A stretch of DNA of 64,000 nucleotides from Candidatus Defluviibacillus avedoerensis (GTDB lineage Bacteria; Pseudomonadota; Gammaproteobacteria; Burkholderiales; Burkholderiaceae_C), in assembly GCA_016703665.1 (NCBI GenBank), contig JADJBS010000006.1, positions 62,001 to 126,000 on the forward strand. Reading direction: 5' to 3'. A model generated the notes under the pieces. That model did not search any database. It saw only the letters and a program-made list of their open reading frames with translations, and had not been told where the DNA came from. Position 1 is the first letter of the stretch; each line of letters starts with the position of its first letter. This document shows, one piece after another, positions 52,837 through 62,813 of this stretch. Position numbers and translations under genes: made by a program.

Positions 52837-53394
52837 TCAGGCCACCAGCCGTGATGACTTCGGCAGGTGCGCCATTAAAAACTCCATCTGATCGGCCAGT
52901 ATGCGGCGGTTGCGTAGGATGAAGTCCTCCCACAGGCTGGGAATGTAAGGCGCATAAAGCAGTGGCATGCGGGCTTGTTCGGGCGTGCGGTTGCTCTTGC
53001 GGTGATTGCAGGCGCGGCAGGCGGTGACCACGTTCATCCAGTGGTCGCGCCCGTTCTGGCCGAAGGGGACGATGTGTTCACGGGTGAGTTCAGTTTCTGC
53101 AAAGTGTTCGCCACAGTAAGCGCACATGTTGCGGTCGCGCGCAAACAATTTGCTGTTGGTGAGGCCGGGCCGCAGGTCAAACGGGTTGATATTGGGCACA
53201 CCGCGTGTGCCGATGATGCTGTTCACGGTGATGACCGATTGCTCGCCGGTGATGGCGTTGTTACCCCCACGGAAGATGGCGACTTGCGCGCCCATTTCCC
53301 AGCGGACCTCGTTGGCCGCGTAGTGGATGACCGCTTGCTCCAGCGATATCCACGATTGGGGCAGCCCTTGGGCTGACAGCTTCAAGACTTTCAA
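52837..53394 (-). CDS. HNH endonuclease family protein
   Basis: A 185-residue protein with a zinc-bound HNH fold: CAYCGEHFAETELTREHIVP contains the first Cys pair and the HNH histidine, then WMNVVTACRACNHRKSNRTPEQA carries the central Asn, the second Cys pair and the last His. N-terminal 75 residues resemble a domain common to this subfamily. It is not next to a restriction system, so a housekeeping or phage-derived role is unclear. Convergent with the hydrolase gene. Confidence 0.88.
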   Translation of the reverse strand: MKVLKLSAQGLPQSWISLEQAVIHYAANEVRWEMGAQVAIFRGGNNAITGEQSVITVNSIIGTRGVPNINPFDLRPGLTNSKLFARDRNMCAYCGEHFAETELTREHIVPFGQNGRDHWMNVVTACRACNHRKSNRTPEQARMPLLYAPYIPSLWEDFILRNRRILADQMEFLMAHLPKSSRLVA

Positions 53395-53531
53395 AACAGG
53401 CCTCCGATTGACTTAGCATTCAGAACTGACTGACAGACTTATTCCTCTGACAATATACTCGGTTTTTGTGACAGTTCCGTGGCTTGACGGCACAGTCGAA
53501 GCTCCTGTCTTGCTATCAATTTGATAATTTT

Positions 53532-54545
53532 ATGAACATCTTTCGCGGCTTCCTGCACCCCGGCATTGCCCCTGCCTGCGCCGTGACGATTGGCAACTTT
53601 GATGGCGTTCATCGTGGCCACCAGGCCATGTTGGCCTTGCTCAAGAACGAAGCCCGCCACCGGGGGCTGCCTTCGTGCGTGATGACCTTCGAGCCGCATC
53701 CGCGCGACTACTTCGCCCGGATCACCCAAAAGCCTGAGCTTGCCCCCGCACGCATTGCAACCCTGCGCGACAAGCTGCTGGAACTGGCCAACTGCGGGGT
53801 TGATCAGTGCATCGTGCTGCCATTTGATGCTGCCTTTGCAGGCCAGTCGCCAGACAACTTTATCCAGCACGTGCTGCTTAAGGGCCTGGGCGCCAAATAC
53901 GTGCTGGTGGGGGATGATTTTCGCTTTGGTGCCAAGCGCGCGGGCGACTACGCCATGCTGGACGCAGCCGGACAATCGCTGGGCTTTGATGTGGCTCGCA
54001 TGCTGAGTTATGAAGTCCATGGTCTGCGCGTTTCCAGCTCTGCAGTGCGAGACGCTTTGAGCCAAGGCCGCATGGACGACGCTGCGCGTTTGCTGGGCCG
54101 CCCCTACAGCATCTCGGGCCATGTGGTGCATGGCCGCAAACTGGGGCGCGAGTTGGGCGCCACTGCGCCTGGCAAGGGGGACGGTTTTCGCACCTTGAAT
54201 TTGCGCTTCAGCCACTGGAAGAGTGCCGCCAGTGGCATCTTTGCGGTGGAAGTGCATGGGCTGGCGCCCACGCCTTTGCGTGGTGTGGCCAACCTGGGCA
54301 TTCGCCCCTCACTGGACCCCAGTGATGCGAACGGTGGCAGGGTGCTGCTGGAGACGCATGCCTTCGACTGGCCCGAGTCGATGGTTGCCGGTCTGCCCGG
54401 TGGCGAGGCCTACGGTAAAATCGTGCGCGTGGACCTGCTACACAAATTGCACGACGAACTCAAGTACGACAGTCTGGACGCCTTGACCCAAGGCATTGCC
54501 CGAGACTGCGACGACGCGCGGACCTGGTTCACCGCCCGAATTTGA
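53532..54545 (+). CDS. ribF: Bifunctional riboflavin kinase/FAD synthetase RibF
   Basis: A 337-residue enzyme: N-terminal FMN adenylyltransferase (TIGNFDGVHRGHQAML, SSSAVRDALSQG) and C-terminal riboflavin kinase (RPYSISGHVVHGRKLGRELG, GVANLGIRPSL). It makes FMN and FAD. The ATG at 53532 fits the family; no clear ribosome binding site is visible. It precedes ileS and lspA in the common proteobacterial order. No FMN riboswitch is seen upstream. Confidence 0.96.
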   Translation: MNIFRGFLHPGIAPACAVTIGNFDGVHRGHQAMLALLKNEARHRGLPSCVMTFEPHPRDYFARITQKPELAPARIATLRDKLLELANCGVDQCIVLPFDAAFAGQSPDNFIQHVLLKGLGAKYVLVGDDFRFGAKRAGDYAMLDAAGQSLGFDVARMLSYEVHGLRVSSSAVRDALSQGRMDDAARLLGRPYSISGHVVHGRKLGRELGATAPGKGDGFRTLNLRFSHWKSAASGIFAVEVHGLAPTPLRGVANLGIRPSLDPSDANGGRVLLETHAFDWPESMVAGLPGGEAYGKIVRVDLLHKLHDELKYDSLDALTQGIARDCDDARTWFTARI

Positions 54546-54599
54546 CTGGGCCGACCACCCGGTCCGCGACGCACTTGGCCCCGCGTCAACCCAGCCCTC

Positions 54600-54645
54600 A
54601 GGCCCCGCCAGGGCCTCCTCCTGTTATCTGCGCCTGTGCAGGCGC
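54600..54645 (+). repeat. Two small hairpins between ribF and ileS
   Basis: AGGCCC/GGGCCT around CGCCA (54600-54616) and GCGCCTG/CAGGCGC around TG (54630-54645). They lie just before the ileS start. Without T-runs they are unlikely to terminate; they may affect ileS expression. Confidence 0.4.
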
Positions 54646-54671
54646 CACCACCGATTGATCTGGACAGAGCC

Positions 54672-57519
54672 ATGACTGAACCCGTTGACTACCGCGCCAC
54701 CCTGAACCTGCCCGATACGCCTTTCCCCATGCGCGGCGACCTGCCCAAGCGCGAGCCAGGGTGGGTAAAAGACTGGAACGAGGAGGGCCTATATGCCCGC
54801 CTGCGCGTGGCCCGAAAAGGCGCCCCGCTGTTTGTGTTGCACGACGGCCCCCCCTACGCCAACGGCAAACTGCACATTGGCCATGCGCTGAACAAGGTGC
54901 TGAAAGACATGATCGTCAAGAGCCGCCAGTTGGCGGGCTTTGACGCGCAATATATCCCTGGCTGGGACTGTCACGGTCTGCCGATTGAGAATGCCATCGA
55001 AAAACTGCATGGTCGCAACCTCTCACGCGATGACATGCAGGCCAAGAGCCGCGCCTTTGCCACCGAGCAGATCGACCAGCAGCGCGAGGACTTCAAGCGC
55101 CTGGGCGTGCTGGGTGACTGGGAGCGCCCCTACCGCACCATGGACTTTGCCAATGAGGCTGGGGAAATCCGGGCGTTCAAGCGCGTGATTGAGCGCGGCT
55201 TTGTCTACCGTGGCTTGAAGCCCGTTTACTGGTGCTTTGACTGCGGCTCCAGCCTGGCCGAGTTTGAAATCGAATACGCCGACAAGAAGAGCGACACGCT
55301 GGATGTGGCCTTTGAGACCGACGACGCAAGCAAACTGGCTGCGGCCTTTGGCCTGAGTGCACTCCCCGCTGGAAAGTCGGCCTTTGCCGTGATCTGGACC
55401 ACCACGTCCTGGACCATTCCTGCCAACCAAGCATTGAATGCCCATGCGGAACTGGTTTACGCATTGGTCGAAACGCCCATGGGCTGCCTGGTGCTGGCAG
55501 AGTCTTTGGTCGAGAAATGCCTGGCGCGCTTTGGGCTTGAAGGCAGCATTCTGGCCACAGCCCCCGGTACACAACTGGGTGGTCTGAATTTCCGCCATCC
55601 GCTGTACGACGTGGATACGGGTTACAAGCGCTATCTCCGGTCTTCTTGGCCGACTACGTGAGCGCAGAAGACGGCACCGGCATCGTGCATTCGTCCCCGC
55701 CTATGGCGTGGATGACTTCAACTCCTGTGTAGCCAATGGCATTGCGTATGACGACATCCTTAACCCGGTGCAAGGCAACGGTGCTTATGCACCGGACTTT
55801 CCGCTCTTTGGCGGTCTGCATATCTGGAAGGCGGTGCCCGTCGTCCTGGAAGCGCTCAAGAATGCAGGCCGCCTGATGGCGACAGTGAGCATCACCCACA
55901 GCTACCCGCATTGCTGGCGCCACAAGACACCGGTGATCTACCGCGCGGCGGCCCAGTGGTTTGTGCGGATGGACGAAGGCGTGGGCGTGTTCACCAAAGA
56001 CAAGGCGCCCAAGACCCTGCGCCGACTGGCCCTGGACGCGATTGAGCAAACCAGCTTCTACCCTGAAAACGGCAAGACCCGCCTGCGTGACATGATCGCC
56101 AACCGGCCCGACTGGTGCATCAGCCGCCAACGCAGCTGGGGCGTGCCTGTGCCCTTCTTTTTGCACAGGGACTCAGGCGAATTGCACCCACGCACCATGG
56201 ACATCCTGGACCAGGCCGCCACCATCGTCGAAAAAGGCGGTATCGAAGCCTGGAGCCGCGTGACAGCCGAAGAAATCCTGGGTGCGACGGATGCGCCGCA
56301 CTACACAAAGAGCACCGACATTCTCGAAGTATGGTTTGACTCTGGAAGCACCTTCCAGCACGTACTGCGCGGCAGCCACAAAGATGCCTATGCCCGCGCG
56401 CCGTTCCATGACCAGGGGCCTGAAGCAGACCTGTACCTGGAAGGCCACGACCAACATCGCGGCTGGTTCCACTCATCACTCTTGTTGGGCTGTGCGTTGT
56501 ATGATCGCGCGCCCTACAAGGGGCTGCTGACCCACGGCTTTGCCACAGACGGCCAGGGCCGAAAGATGAGCAAATCCTTGGGCAACACGGTGGACCCGCA
56601 AACCGTGACCACCAAACTAGGCGCCGAGATTGCGCGTCTGTGGGTGGCGTCGACCGACTATTCGGGCGACCTGAACATCGACGACAAGATCCTGGCCCGC
56701 GTGGTGGACACCTACCGCCGCATCCGAAACACGCTCAAATTCCTGCTGGCCAATATCAGCGATTTTGACCCGGTAAACGATGCAGTTCCCGCTGATCAGC
56801 TGCTAGAGATTGACCGCTATGCACTGGCCCGCGCAGCCAAACTTCAGACGGACATTCTGGAGCATTTCCAGGTCTATGAATTCCACCCCGTGGTCTCCAA
56901 ACTGCAGATCTTCTGCAGCGAAGACCTGGGCGGCTTCTTTCTGGACGTTTTCAAAGATCGCCTGTACACCACGGCTCCCAATAGCCTGGCACGGCGCAGC
57001 GCACAAACCGCGCTGTACCAGATCACCCAGGCCATGTTGCGGTGGATGGCGCCGTTCCTGAGCTTTACCGCCGAAGAAGCCTGGCGCTTTGTGGGCGAGA
57101 GCGAATCGATCTTCTTTGAAACCTTCACCGACCTTGGTCATGCTGACGCCGCCTTACTCGCCAAGTGGGCGCGTATCCGAGAGATTCGCGATTTGGTGAA
57201 CAAAGACATTGAAGTCCTGCGTACCGAAGGCAAAGTAGGCTCCAGCCTTCAGGCCAATGTGCACCTGACCGTACCGACCGCTGACCACACGCTGCTGGCC
57301 AGCTTGGGTGAAGACTTGAAGTTTGTCTTCATCACATCCGCTATTGAACTGATAGCTGGAGAGGAGCTACATATCAGCGTTAAGGCATCCGAAGATGTCA
57401 AATGCGAACGCTGCTGGCACTACCGGGCAGATGTGGGCGCGGACCCGGCCCATCCCACCCTGTGTGGGCGCTGTACCAGCAACCTGTACGGCGCTGGTGA
57501 ACAGCGCACGGTGGCCTGA
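54672..57519 (+). CDS. ileS: Isoleucyl-tRNA synthetase IleS, two apparent base deletions
   Basis: About 949 residues after repair, the normal length. HIGH motif in GKLHIGHALNKVL, KMSKS motif in GRKMSKSLGN, WDCHGLPIE, and the C-terminal zinc site CERCWHYR ... CGRCTSN are all present. Two single bases are missing close together: near 55630-55633 (TYKR then LSPVFLADYVS in the next frame) and at about 55699 (HSSPAYGVDDF). The enzyme is essential, so these must be sequence errors or the organism must have another copy. The start ATG at 54672 fits the family. Confidence 0.96.
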
Positions 57520-57522
57520 GCC

Positions 57523-58065
57523 ATGGCACGCAGAAGCGATAAGGGGCGCACCACTTTCGTCAAGGCCCGGCGCGCATCGGTTTGGCCCTGGCTCGGCTTG
57601 GCTGCGTTTCTGATCCTGATCGATCAATTCACCAAGGTGCTGATCGTCGGGTATTACCAGTTGGGTGATGTCACCCGGGTCACGGGCTTTTTTGACGTGG
57701 TGCGCGCCCATAACACGGGCGCTGCGTTTTCGTTCCTGGCGTCTGCCGGTGGTTGGCAGCGCTGGCTGTTCACCGGCATTGGGGTGGCGGCAGCCATCTT
57801 CATCACCTGGATGCTGCGATCACATGCCAACCAGCGCCTCTTTGCGTTCGCACTGGCGTGCATCTTGGGGGGGGCTGTAGGCAATGTGATTGACCGGGTG
57901 ATGTACGGTTACGTGGTGGATTTCCTGCAGTTTCACTGGAGTTTTCTCAAGCCCATCTTTCATGGCGGCTACTTTCCTGCATTCAACGTGGCCGACAGCG
58001 CCATCACCGTAGGGGCGGGCTGTATGATTTTGGACGAAATTCTGCGGGTACGCAGGTCGAAGTAG
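57523..58065 (+). CDS. lspA: Lipoprotein signal peptidase LspA
   Basis: A 180-residue aspartic protease of the inner membrane with four helices. The two catalytic aspartates are in GNVIDRVMYGYVVDFLQFH and FNVADSAITVG. It cleaves prolipoproteins after lipid attachment. It starts three bases after ileS, the usual arrangement. Confidence 0.96.
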   Translation: MARRSDKGRTTFVKARRASVWPWLGLAAFLILIDQFTKVLIVGYYQLGDVTRVTGFFDVVRAHNTGAAFSFLASAGGWQRWLFTGIGVAAAIFITWMLRSHANQRLFAFALACILGGAVGNVIDRVMYGYVVDFLQFHWSFLKPIFHGGYFPAFNVADSAITVGAGCMILDEILRVRRSK

Positions 58066-58097
58066 CCCTCTGCCAGCTCAGCTCGAGGACTACGTGG

Positions 58098-58526
58098 TCA
58101 AGACGATGGCCCCAGCCTCGTCAACGCCCACACAATCAACAACAGTTGACCCATGTTGACGCCCACGGCAGTGAGATGGGTGCGACGAAACCCCGCAATG
58201 GCTCCAGCAGGGTTGACTGGCATCTGCTCGCCCAGCGTCTGCATGGCAGGAATAATCCTGGCCCGCATCAGAGCAACCAGCCCCGCCAAGCATGCCGAAC
58301 CAAAGGCCAAACCCGGACGCTGCGCCAGCGCATAGGCAAGGGCGCTGCCCACCGTGGCGAACAGGCCAACGCGGTAGTAGAGATTGAAAAAACTGCGGAT
58401 GAAGCTGGCGTCAACCGGATCCTCGTGCTTGAGGATCAACAAGGGGATCGATCCGAGCAGGAAGTAGGCTGTCGTTGCTAAAAGTACGACCGTGAAAAAC
58501 AGGGCGATAGATGCAGAAGTGACCAT
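58098..58526 (-). CDS. Hypothetical four-helix membrane protein
   Basis: A 142-residue protein with about four hydrophobic segments (5-30, 50-70, 75-90, 115-140) and a conserved-looking FRRTHLTAVGVNMGQLLL stretch. I do not recognise a family with confidence. It is convergent with lspA and upstream of the GST gene on the same strand. Confidence 0.7.
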   Translation of the reverse strand: MVTSASIALFFTVVLLATTAYFLLGSIPLLILKHEDPVDASFIRSFFNLYYRVGLFATVGSALAYALAQRPGLAFGSACLAGLVALMRARIIPAMQTLGEQMPVNPAGAIAGFRRTHLTAVGVNMGQLLLIVWALTRLGPSS

Positions 58527-58592
58527 GGCGATCTTGAAAAGGCTTGAAGAAACAGGCTGACAATCTAAATCAGCCGCCCAATGTTTGCAACG

Positions 58593-59234
58593 TCAGGCCT
58601 TGGCCAAGGCCGCCTTGCGGTCTGCATTGACCTTTTGCACAGTCGGACGTTCGCCTACCAGTTTCATGTAGGCTTTGTAGTCCACGCCCGCCTCAACCAG
58701 CAGGTCTTCGCCATAGATGATCTTGCTCGCGCTGCCAACCAGCGGCAGATTGACATAGGCAGAGCAATCTGCCGCCGTAAAGGTGTCCCCTCCCACATAG
58801 GGTGCAAACTTGGCCAAGCGTTTAAAACCTGCAATGTTCTTCTCAAGCTGCCGGCGGACGGTGGTTTTCGTGTCGTCTGACACCTTGCCGCCAAAGAACG
58901 CTTCGGCATAAAGCTCTCGCGCCACAAGTTCCAAATGCAGTTCAATGAAGGTGCTGATTTCACGCAGCTTGGCCGCGTCGAATGGCTCCGCAGGCATCAA
59001 CGCTGGTGCAGGGTAGGCAGCTTCCAGGTAGTCCATGATGACTGCGCTTTCGCAGAGCGTGCCTTGCTCTGTGCGGATAAACGGTATCTTGGCCAGAGGC
59101 GAAGCAGACAATACTGCTTCGTCTTTGCTCTTGGTCATCACCGTCTCTTCAGTGAAAGGGATGTTTTTTTCCAGCAAGGCAATTTTCACCTTGTTGAAGT
59201 AATTTGAAACAGCAAAGCCGCACAGTGTGATCAT
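58593..59234 (-). CDS. Glutathione S-transferase family protein
   Basis: A 213-residue GST. The thioredoxin-like N-terminal domain (MITLCGFAVSNYFNKVKIALLEKNI; PLAKIPFI with the cis-proline; ESAVIMDYLE) and the helical C-terminal domain with TFTAADCSAYVNLPL are clear. Substrate unknown. Confidence 0.88.
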   Translation of the reverse strand: MITLCGFAVSNYFNKVKIALLEKNIPFTEETVMTKSKDEAVLSASPLAKIPFIRTEQGTLCESAVIMDYLEAAYPAPALMPAEPFDAAKLREISTFIELHLELVARELYAEAFFGGKVSDDTKTTVRRQLEKNIAGFKRLAKFAPYVGGDTFTAADCSAYVNLPLVGSASKIIYGEDLLVEAGVDYKAYMKLVGERPTVQKVNADRKAALAKA

Positions 59235-59276
59235 GGTTTGTCTCCGTTGATAAATTTATTGCCGGGAAGGATGCGC

Positions 59277-61778
59277 CTATTCTGCCCTTGAAGGAACCAG
59301 TATCTCGCGCTGGCCGCTACCGCTCATGGAGCTGACCAGCCCGGCCTTTTCCATGTCCTCGACCAGTCGAGCAGCCCGGTTGTAGCCAATCTTGAGGTGG
59401 CGCTGAACCAGCGAGATGCTGGCTTTGCGGTTTTTAAGCACCACTTCCACGGCTTGGTCGTACATGGGGTCTTTCTCGCCGCCGACGTCGCCGTCTAGGC
59501 TCAGACCATCTTCACCCTCTGCGGTGCCGCCTTCGAGAACGCCTTCAATGTAATCCGGCTGACCTTGAGACTTGAGATAGTTCACTACGCGGTGAACTTC
59601 TTCGTCGCTGACAAACGCACCATGCACGCGGATTGGCAGCCCTGTACCACTGGGCATGTAAAGCATGTCGCCCATGCCCAGCAAGGCCTCGGCGCCCATC
59701 TGGTCAAGAATGGTGCGGCTGTCGATCTTGCTGCTAACCTGGAATGCGATGCGGGTCGGGATGTTGGCTTTGATCAGACCGGTAATGACATCCACGCTGG
59801 GGCGCTGTGTCGCCAGGATCAAGTGGATACCTGCAGCCCGCGCCTTTTGCGCAAGGCGTGCAATCAACTCTTCGATCTTTTTGCCGACCACCATCATCAG
59901 GTCGGCCAGCTCGTCAATGACCACCACGATGTGTGGCAGGCGCTTCAGGGGCTCTGGGTCTTCGGGGGTGAGGCTGAAGGGGTTGTATATGAACTCGCCT
60001 TTGGCAGTGGCTTCATCGATCTTGTTGTTGAAGCCTGCGAGGTTGCGTACCCCCATTTTGGACAGCAGCTTGTAGCGCTTTTCCATCTCGGCGACACACC
60101 AGTTCAGGCCGTTGGCGGCCTGCTTCATGTCGGTGACCACGGGCGCCAGAAGGTGCGGAATGCCTTCGTAGATCGACATTTCGAGCATCTTGGGATCGAT
60201 CATCAGCAGGCGCACATCGCGTGCTTCGGCCTTGTACAGCAGGCTCAGGATCATGGCGTTGATTCCCACCGACTTTCCAGAGCCCGTGGTACCCGCAACA
60301 AGGCAGTGTGGCATCTTGGCCAAATCTGCGACCACAGGGTTGCCAATGATGTCTTTGCCCAGCCCCATGGTCAGCAGGGACTTGGCCTCGTGGTAGACCT
60401 TGGAACCCAAAATCTCACTGAGCTTAATGGTTTGGCGCCGGGCATTGGGCAACTCCAGCGCCATGTAGTTCTTGCCAGGAATGGTTTCCACCACTCGAAT
60501 GGAAACCAAACTCAACGAACGCGCCAGATCCTTGGCCAGACCCACAATCTGCGAGCCCTTGACGCCTGTTGCAGGTTCAATTTCGTAGCGAGTAAGCACA
60601 GGGCCAGGCGAAGCAAGCACCACAGTAACCTGAACACCAAAGTCCTTGAGTTTTTTCTCGATCAGGCGGCTGGTCATCTCCAGCGTTTCGGGCGACACGG
60701 TTTCCTTTTGCGCCTGTGCCTCGTCCAGCAAATCCACCTGAGGCAAGGGGCTATCAGGCATCTCGCTGAAGAGGGGTTTCTGTTTTTCCTTGATCACGCG
60801 CTCACTTTGCGGAACCTCTACCATGGTCGGCTCGATGATGACGGGGGTGTGCGGCGTTTTTCGCTGCCCAGCTTTGAGCGGTACCAACTCTTCGGGCTCG
60901 TGCAAAGTGCCCAGCAACTGCGGCTCGACCTGCTCGCGCGCAGGCGCGAGTTTGGCAGCGGAAATGGGCTGCGTACGCAAGGGCACTGTTGCGCTTTCTG
61001 CCGATGGTGTTGCCACGGTCACACCAGCGTCAAAACTTTGAAAATCATGGTGGAATTCGTCGTCCCGTGCTTGAGCCGCCTTGCGGCCCATCTCTGCGTC
61101 CCGGGCACGCTCACGGCCTGCACGCTGCACACTGACCAGACTATCAATCCAACTCCCCAGCTTTTCGGCCAGATGACTCCACGAGAACCGGAAAACCAGT
61201 GCCGCCCCCAGGACGCCAAGGGCAATCCAGAACAGGCCCGACCCCGTAAACCCGAGCCACTTCATGCCAAGAGGCCCCAGAAAATAGCCAATCAAACCGC
61301 CCGAATGCCCCGGCAGCAATGATTCAAATCGATAGAGGCGGCTCCATTCCAGCGAACAGCTGGACATCAGCAACAATGCCAGTCCCACCAACGACACCAG
61401 TCGTGATGAACGCGTCGTCCGCTGTTCTGGTGCCGCAACGGTTTCAGCAAGGCCATCGCGCATCCAGTTAGCAAGGCCCATGAGCCAGGCACGCAGTCCC
61501 ACGGCAAATACCCACCATGCAGAAAAGCCAAAGGTAAAGTAACAGATGTCTGACAGCAAGGCGCCCATGCGTCCACCCCAGTTGCGGGGGGGTAGACCGA
61601 GACCAGAACTTGTCCAAGCGGCGTCCTGGCCAGCGTAACTCCACAGCGACAGGAACCAGAAAACCAGCAACAGTGCACCCACAATCAGGCCAGCCTCACG
61701 CAAAAACCGACCAAAACCTGAGGACGGCGCCTCTGATTCGTCAGCGGGCATATTCAAGGTATTGAGGGAATAGGTCAT
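59277..61778 (-). CDS. ftsK: DNA translocase FtsK
   Basis: An 833-residue FtsK/SpoIIIE translocase: four N-terminal membrane helices, a variable linker (about 190-370), the motor domain with Walker A VAGTTGSGKSVGI and Walker B HIVVVIDELADLMM, and the C-terminal gamma winged helix (about 770-830) that reads KOPS sites (SISLVQRHLKIGYNRAARLVEDM). It moves chromosome dimers at the division septum. The ATG at 61778 is preferred over one 45 bases upstream. It is short for FtsK because the linker is short, as in many betaproteobacteria. Confidence 0.95.
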   Translation of the reverse strand: MTYSLNTLNMPADESEAPSSGFGRFLREAGLIVGALLLVFWFLSLWSYAGQDAAWTSSGLGLPPRNWGGRMGALLSDICYFTFGFSAWWVFAVGLRAWLMGLANWMRDGLAETVAAPEQRTTRSSRLVSLVGLALLLMSSCSLEWSRLYRFESLLPGHSGGLIGYFLGPLGMKWLGFTGSGLFWIALGVLGAALVFRFSWSHLAEKLGSWIDSLVSVQRAGRERARDAEMGRKAAQARDDEFHHDFQSFDAGVTVATPSAESATVPLRTQPISAAKLAPAREQVEPQLLGTLHEPEELVPLKAGQRKTPHTPVIIEPTMVEVPQSERVIKEKQKPLFSEMPDSPLPQVDLLDEAQAQKETVSPETLEMTSRLIEKKLKDFGVQVTVVLASPGPVLTRYEIEPATGVKGSQIVGLAKDLARSLSLVSIRVVETIPGKNYMALELPNARRQTIKLSEILGSKVYHEAKSLLTMGLGKDIIGNPVVADLAKMPHCLVAGTTGSGKSVGINAMILSLLYKAEARDVRLLMIDPKMLEMSIYEGIPHLLAPVVTDMKQAANGLNWCVAEMEKRYKLLSKMGVRNLAGFNNKIDEATAKGEFIYNPFSLTPEDPEPLKRLPHIVVVIDELADLMMVVGKKIEELIARLAQKARAAGIHLILATQRPSVDVITGLIKANIPTRIAFQVSSKIDSRTILDQMGAEALLGMGDMLYMPSGTGLPIRVHGAFVSDEEVHRVVNYLKSQGQPDYIEGVLEGGTAEGEDGLSLDGDVGGEKDPMYDQAVEVVLKNRKASISLVQRHLKIGYNRAARLVEDMEKAGLVSSMSGSGQREILVPSRAE

Positions 61779-61893
61779 AGGCTCCGAAAGCTCTTGGCAA
61801 GGCTGCGCGGCAAACACGCCCAAAGAGAGAGCTTACCTAAAAACAACGCAGGCCCTGCGACCTTTCCCGCCAAATACGGAATCAGCGACGGAA

Positions 61894-62561
61894 TCAGTGG
61901 GTTGACGCCAGGCGATCCTGAATATGAATTGCGCCACCGTCCAGCGTTTCAATGAAACCACGCTCCTCCAGATCTTTCATGACCCGACTGACCATTTCCT
62001 CGAAGCACCAACCATCTTGGCAATGTCTTGGCGGGAAATTTTTTCTCGGATCAGCAACTGCCCCTGCAAGTCGGGTGTAGCAGCTTCCAGCAGGACCCGG
62101 GCAACGCGGCCATACACATCCATCAGTGCAAGGGATTCGATATTGCGATCTGCACGGCGCAAGCGCTGCGTCAGACCCCGCATCACGATGAACGCCATGG
62201 ACGTGGGCTCTGGCATGAAGCGCGCAAACTCAGCGCTGCCCAGAATCAGCACATCGGTCTGGACCTCGGCACGCACTGTGGCGGAGTGAGGCTCGTTGTC
62301 GATCAGGCTCATTTCGCCGATGTAATCGCCTTGGCCCATCGTGGCCAAAATCACCTCGCGGCCCCGCGTATGACTGGTGATGACCCTGGCGCGCCCCGAA
62401 AGCAAAATAAACAAGGAATTTGATCGACGTCCCTGCTCCACCAGAAACTCACCACGCTTGTACCTGCGCTTGACCACGGCATTGGCCATGATTTCAGCCT
62501 GATCGTCGGTCAACTGCGAAAACAAGGGGACTCGCCGGATTAAATCCAAGTTGGAAACCAT
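61894..62561 (-). CDS. Crp/Fnr family transcription regulator, one base missing near the 3' end
   Basis: About 222 residues after repair. A cyclic-nucleotide-binding type domain (LFSQLTDDQAEIMANAV, GEFLVEQG, GDYIGEMSLIDNEPHSATVRA in parts) and a Crp-type helix-turn-helix (SRQDIAKMVGASREMVSRVMKDLEERGFI read across the join) are present; the iron-sulfur cysteines of Fnr are absent. A G is missing at about 61998-61999 on the plus strand; without repair the recognition helix is lost. It is divergent from trxB, with two palindromes between them. Confidence 0.88.
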
Positions 62562-62708
62562 GGTCACTTCTATTTCTCCCACCCTAATCAGGGCGCCAAG
62601 TTCATACAATACTCAAAATTGGTGGATAGCTGCAGGGACATGCATAGGCAGAAAAACACGCCAATTGTTGATTCCAACCTGTTTTTCATGTTTGCGCGCA
62701 TTCTGTCT

Positions 62709-62728
62709 TTTACATCAATGACTGTAAA
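62709..62728. promoter_or_regulatory. Palindrome TTTACA-N8-TGTAAA between the Crp-like gene and trxB
   Basis: Six-base arms separated by eight bases. It lies about 150 bases upstream of the Crp-like start and 85 upstream of trxB. An operator for a dimeric repressor or activator is possible. Confidence 0.4.
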
Positions 62729-62750
62729 TATGATCGTGCAATTATTCACA

Positions 62751-62788
62751 GACTTGCAGTTGCAAGTCATCCATGTTCACCTTATATA
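62751..62788 (+). promoter_or_regulatory. trxB promoter with an overlapping palindromic operator
   Basis: TTGCAA (62760-62765), 17 bases, TATATA (62783-62788) is a good sigma-70 promoter. The perfect palindrome GACTTGCA-GT-TGCAAGTC (62751-62768) overlaps the -35. It can be read as CTTGC-N4-GCAAG, the spacing of Fnr-type sites, so the divergent Crp-family regulator is a candidate binder. Confidence 0.55.
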
Positions 62789-62813
62789 GGTGCTGATTAC
62801 TTGGTACTTACCC

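Noticed and set aside
53395..54671. FMN riboswitch before ribF or a T-box before ileS
   Set aside because: No conserved FMN or T-box elements are visible; the two small hairpins before ileS are simple palindromes.
59565..61322. A long open frame (585 codons) on the plus strand
   Set aside because: It lies entirely antisense to ftsK, which has all family motifs. Long antisense frames are common in GC-rich coding DNA and the translation is rich in His, Gln and Arg without any domain.
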